Below, piece after piece: positions 62,838 to 64,000 of a stretch of DNA of 64,000 nt (the first letter of the stretch is position 1; every line of letters starts with the position of its first letter). This stretch comes from Pseudanabaena biceps (GTDB lineage Bacteria > Cyanobacteriota > Cyanobacteriia > Pseudanabaenales > Pseudanabaenaceae), in contig JAATWA010000001.1 of the NCBI GenBank assembly GCA_013361095.1, positions 496,001 through 560,000 of the forward strand. The letters run 5' to 3'. The notes below the pieces were generated by a model that was given only the letters and a program-made list of their open reading frames with translations, was not told the DNA's origin and ran no database searches. The translations under genes and the position numbers were made by a program.

Positions 62838-62877
62838 ACTAAAAAAGGCGGCGCGATGCGCCGCCTTTTTTAGTTTA
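62835..62877. terminator. Bidirectional terminator between mnx-like gene and gcvH
   Basis: 20-bp perfect arms with A6/T6 tracts and a GGCGGCGC-GAT-GCGCCGCC apex. It overlaps both stop codons. Another example of the repeat core working as a terminator. Confidence 0.85.
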
Positions 62878-63261
62878 ATTTCCTTCCACTTTGCTGCGAT
62901 AGTCAACCGCAGACATGGCTCCATCTAATTCACTTGCGTCTTCAATACTGACCTTGAGCAACCATGATGCACCATAGGGATCGCTAGTAATATTTTCGGG
63001 TTCATCAACTAAAGCTTGGTTTGATTCAACCACGATACCCGTGACAGGAGAATAGATATCTTCCACAGCTTTTACGGATTCGATCGTTCCGAAGGTTTGC
63101 CCCTTTTCTACCTTTGTGCCGACTTCTGGAAGATCGAGAAATACGATATCGCCTAGCTGATCGATCGCAAAAGCCGTAATACCGACGGTGGCAATGTCGT
63201 TGTCGAGCCTAATGTATTCGTGGGAGTCGGTGTATTTTAGGTCATCAGGATATTCAAACAT
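62875..63261 (-). CDS. gcvH: Glycine cleavage system H protein
   Basis: Carries the lipoyl arm that shuttles aminomethyl groups in the glycine decarboxylase complex, central to photorespiration. The lipoylation site is in [16 protein letters not shown] (Lys near residue 63), and the start [13 protein letters not shown] is typical. Length 128 is normal. The P and T protein genes are not in the window. Confidence 0.95.
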   Translation of the reverse strand: MFEYPDDLKYTDSHEYIRLDNDIATVGITAFAIDQLGDIVFLDLPEVGTKVEKGQTFGTIESVKAVEDIYSPVTGIVVESNQALVDEPENITSDPYGASWLLKVSIEDASELDGAMSAVDYRSKVEGN

Positions 63262-63350
63262 CTGGCTACTTTTCCTTTTTGCTGTCTTTTTGCGGTTGTG
63301 GCGATGCAGGCGATCGCCACCTTGAGTCTTTATACCAAAAAATTGTGATC

Positions 63351-63387
63351 AAAAAGAAAGATGAAGCTTTGCGTCATCTTTCTTTTT
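63351..63387. repeat. Hairpin, 17-bp arms, TTT loop
   Basis: One mismatch, AAAAAGAAAGATG base; resembles the domesticated terminators but lies upstream of gcvH. Confidence 0.65.
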
Positions 63388-63394
63388 ATCGCGA

Positions 63395-63443
63395 ACCCAA
63401 GAGCCAACGGGCATTGCTTGGCAATGCCCGTTGGCTCTTGGGT
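63395..63443. terminator. Perfect hairpin, 23-bp arms, TTG loop
   Basis: 23-bp perfect arms, ACCCAAGAG base, GGGCATTGC-TTG-GCAATGCCC apex, 19 bases from the terC stop. Confidence 0.75.
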
Positions 63444-63461
63444 AACAAGTGACGATCGCTT

Positions 63462-64000
63462 TTATTTGTTGGCTTCAGTTATGGTTTCAACTTCATCTAC
63501 TGGTTCGCGCTTAGAAAATCCCCAGATAAAAATCAAGCCAATACAACTCAACATCAACCATTCTGGTGGGACTAGACTATCGGAAAACACCTTGATAAAT
63601 AGGCGTAATCCCACTAGTAATACGATCAAATATCCTGCTGATTCTAAATGAGTAAACTCGTCTAGCCACTTAATAAACAGCCCTGCCAAAAAGCGTAAAG
63701 TGATAATCCCCGCTACTCCCCCAATCAGGACTAGCCATGTCTCCTCAGCAACTGCCACCGCCGCTGTCACACTATCTAAAGAAAAAGCTAAGTCTGTTAA
63801 GGAAACTAGCGCCACCACTTGCCATAGCTTTTCTGCCATGCGGACGGGGTTCTGTGTGTCATGACCTTCTTGAGATTTTTCTAGAAAAAATTTGCCCGAC
63901 AGCCACAGTAGATAAACTGCGCCTGCCAACTCAAATTGCCAGTACTTAATTACCCATGTAGCGGTAAAAATTAAAATCACCCGTAAGACAAAAGCCCCAA
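63462..64000 (-). CDS. TerC-family integral membrane protein, C-terminal part
   Basis: The frame stays open to the window edge (the last complete codon starts at 63998), so the N terminus is missing. The visible part has five or so membrane helices, including the TerC acidic motif SLTDLAFSLDSVTAAVAVAE, and GFSKREPVDEVE near the C terminus. TerC/Alx proteins are linked to manganese export and tellurite resistance in bacteria, and to thylakoid biogenesis in plants. Its neighbour on the far side of gcvH is a predicted Mn exporter. Confidence 0.85.
   Translation of the reverse strand, partial: GAFVLRVILIFTATWVIKYWQFELAGAVYLLWLSGKFFLEKSQEGHDTQNPVRMAEKLWQVVALVSLTDLAFSLDSVTAAVAVAEETWLVLIGGVAGIITLRFLAGLFIKWLDEFTHLESAGYLIVLLVGLRLFIKVFSDSLVPPEWLMLSCIGLIFIWGFSKREPVDEVETITEANK

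Noticed and set aside
62875..63461. Glycine riboswitch before gcvH
   Set aside because: The 200-base upstream region shows only two hairpins of the repeat family and no tandem aptamer pattern.
1..64000. tRNA, rRNA or CRISPR loci
   Set aside because: By eye I found no T-loop consensus in a cloverleaf context, no rRNA-like stretch and no regularly spaced direct repeats; the repeats here are inverted. A covariance-model scan would be decisive.

Overview
The window is a 64-kb stretch of cyanobacterial chromosome. The evidence is the gene content: the nitrogen regulator NtcA, the response regulator RpaB, a one-helix high-light-inducible protein, a short cyanobacterial-type Hfq, a four-ACT-domain aspartate kinase, an FtsZ with a long N-terminal extension, and the tig-clpP-clpX block. 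The HIP1 octamer (GCGATCGC) is also very frequent, inside and outside genes. A filamentous Pseudanabaena-like lineage is my guess; nothing in the window fixes the genus. I saw no rRNA, tRNA, CRISPR array, transposase or prophage gene.

Layout. 1-5 kb: the 3' part of recJ, NAD kinase, a coiled-coil protein and ruvA. 5.7-7.9 kb: a small accessory block with a Uma2-type nuclease, a DUF433/DUF5615 toxin-antitoxin pair and an Mrr-like nuclease. 8-20 kb: two signal peptidases I, lysC, gpmI, a SemiSWEET, coaE, secG, ntcA with an NtcA box, prs, and the ftsQ-ftsZ division cluster. 20-29 kb: htpG, truB, a PPP-type phosphatase, an N-carbamoylputrescine amidase, yidD, a PhoB-type regulator, a carotenoid-type FAD enzyme and a PHP protein. 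29-34 kb: small TPR proteins, an SLH lipoprotein overlapping a KefB-like antiporter, and a stand-alone DALR protein. 34-43 kb: tig-clpP-clpX, a ligand-less metallo-beta-lactamase-fold protein, trpG/pabA, TPR and WD40 proteins, and rpaB. 43-52 kb: hlip, lspA, a ParA/coiled-coil pair that looks like the carboxysome-positioning McdA/McdB system, uraH with an allophanate-hydrolase-like gene, a P-type ATPase, a KirBac channel and sfsA. 52-64 kb: a beta-barrel-like protein, hfq, a gene broken by one in-frame TGA whose 3' part carries a HEPN-type RX4H motif, an acyl-ACP/CoA synthetase, ylqD, a B12-binding radical SAM enzyme, a large sensor kinase, an Mnx-type exporter, gcvH and a partial terC.

The most striking feature is not a gene. 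Nearly every intergenic space holds one or more long, mostly perfect inverted repeats (about 60 in 64 kb). Arms are 15-34 bp, and most have a three-base loop closed by C-G and a GCGGCGC/GCGCCGC-like apex. Arm sequences differ between copies, yet complementarity is kept, so related copies show paired compensatory changes. Several copies sit directly after stop codons with A/T tracts and look domesticated as bidirectional terminators. Others form compound elements: a three-way-junction type present three times, arm-sharing alternating hairpins, and interleaved arms. No mobilising enzyme is encoded here.
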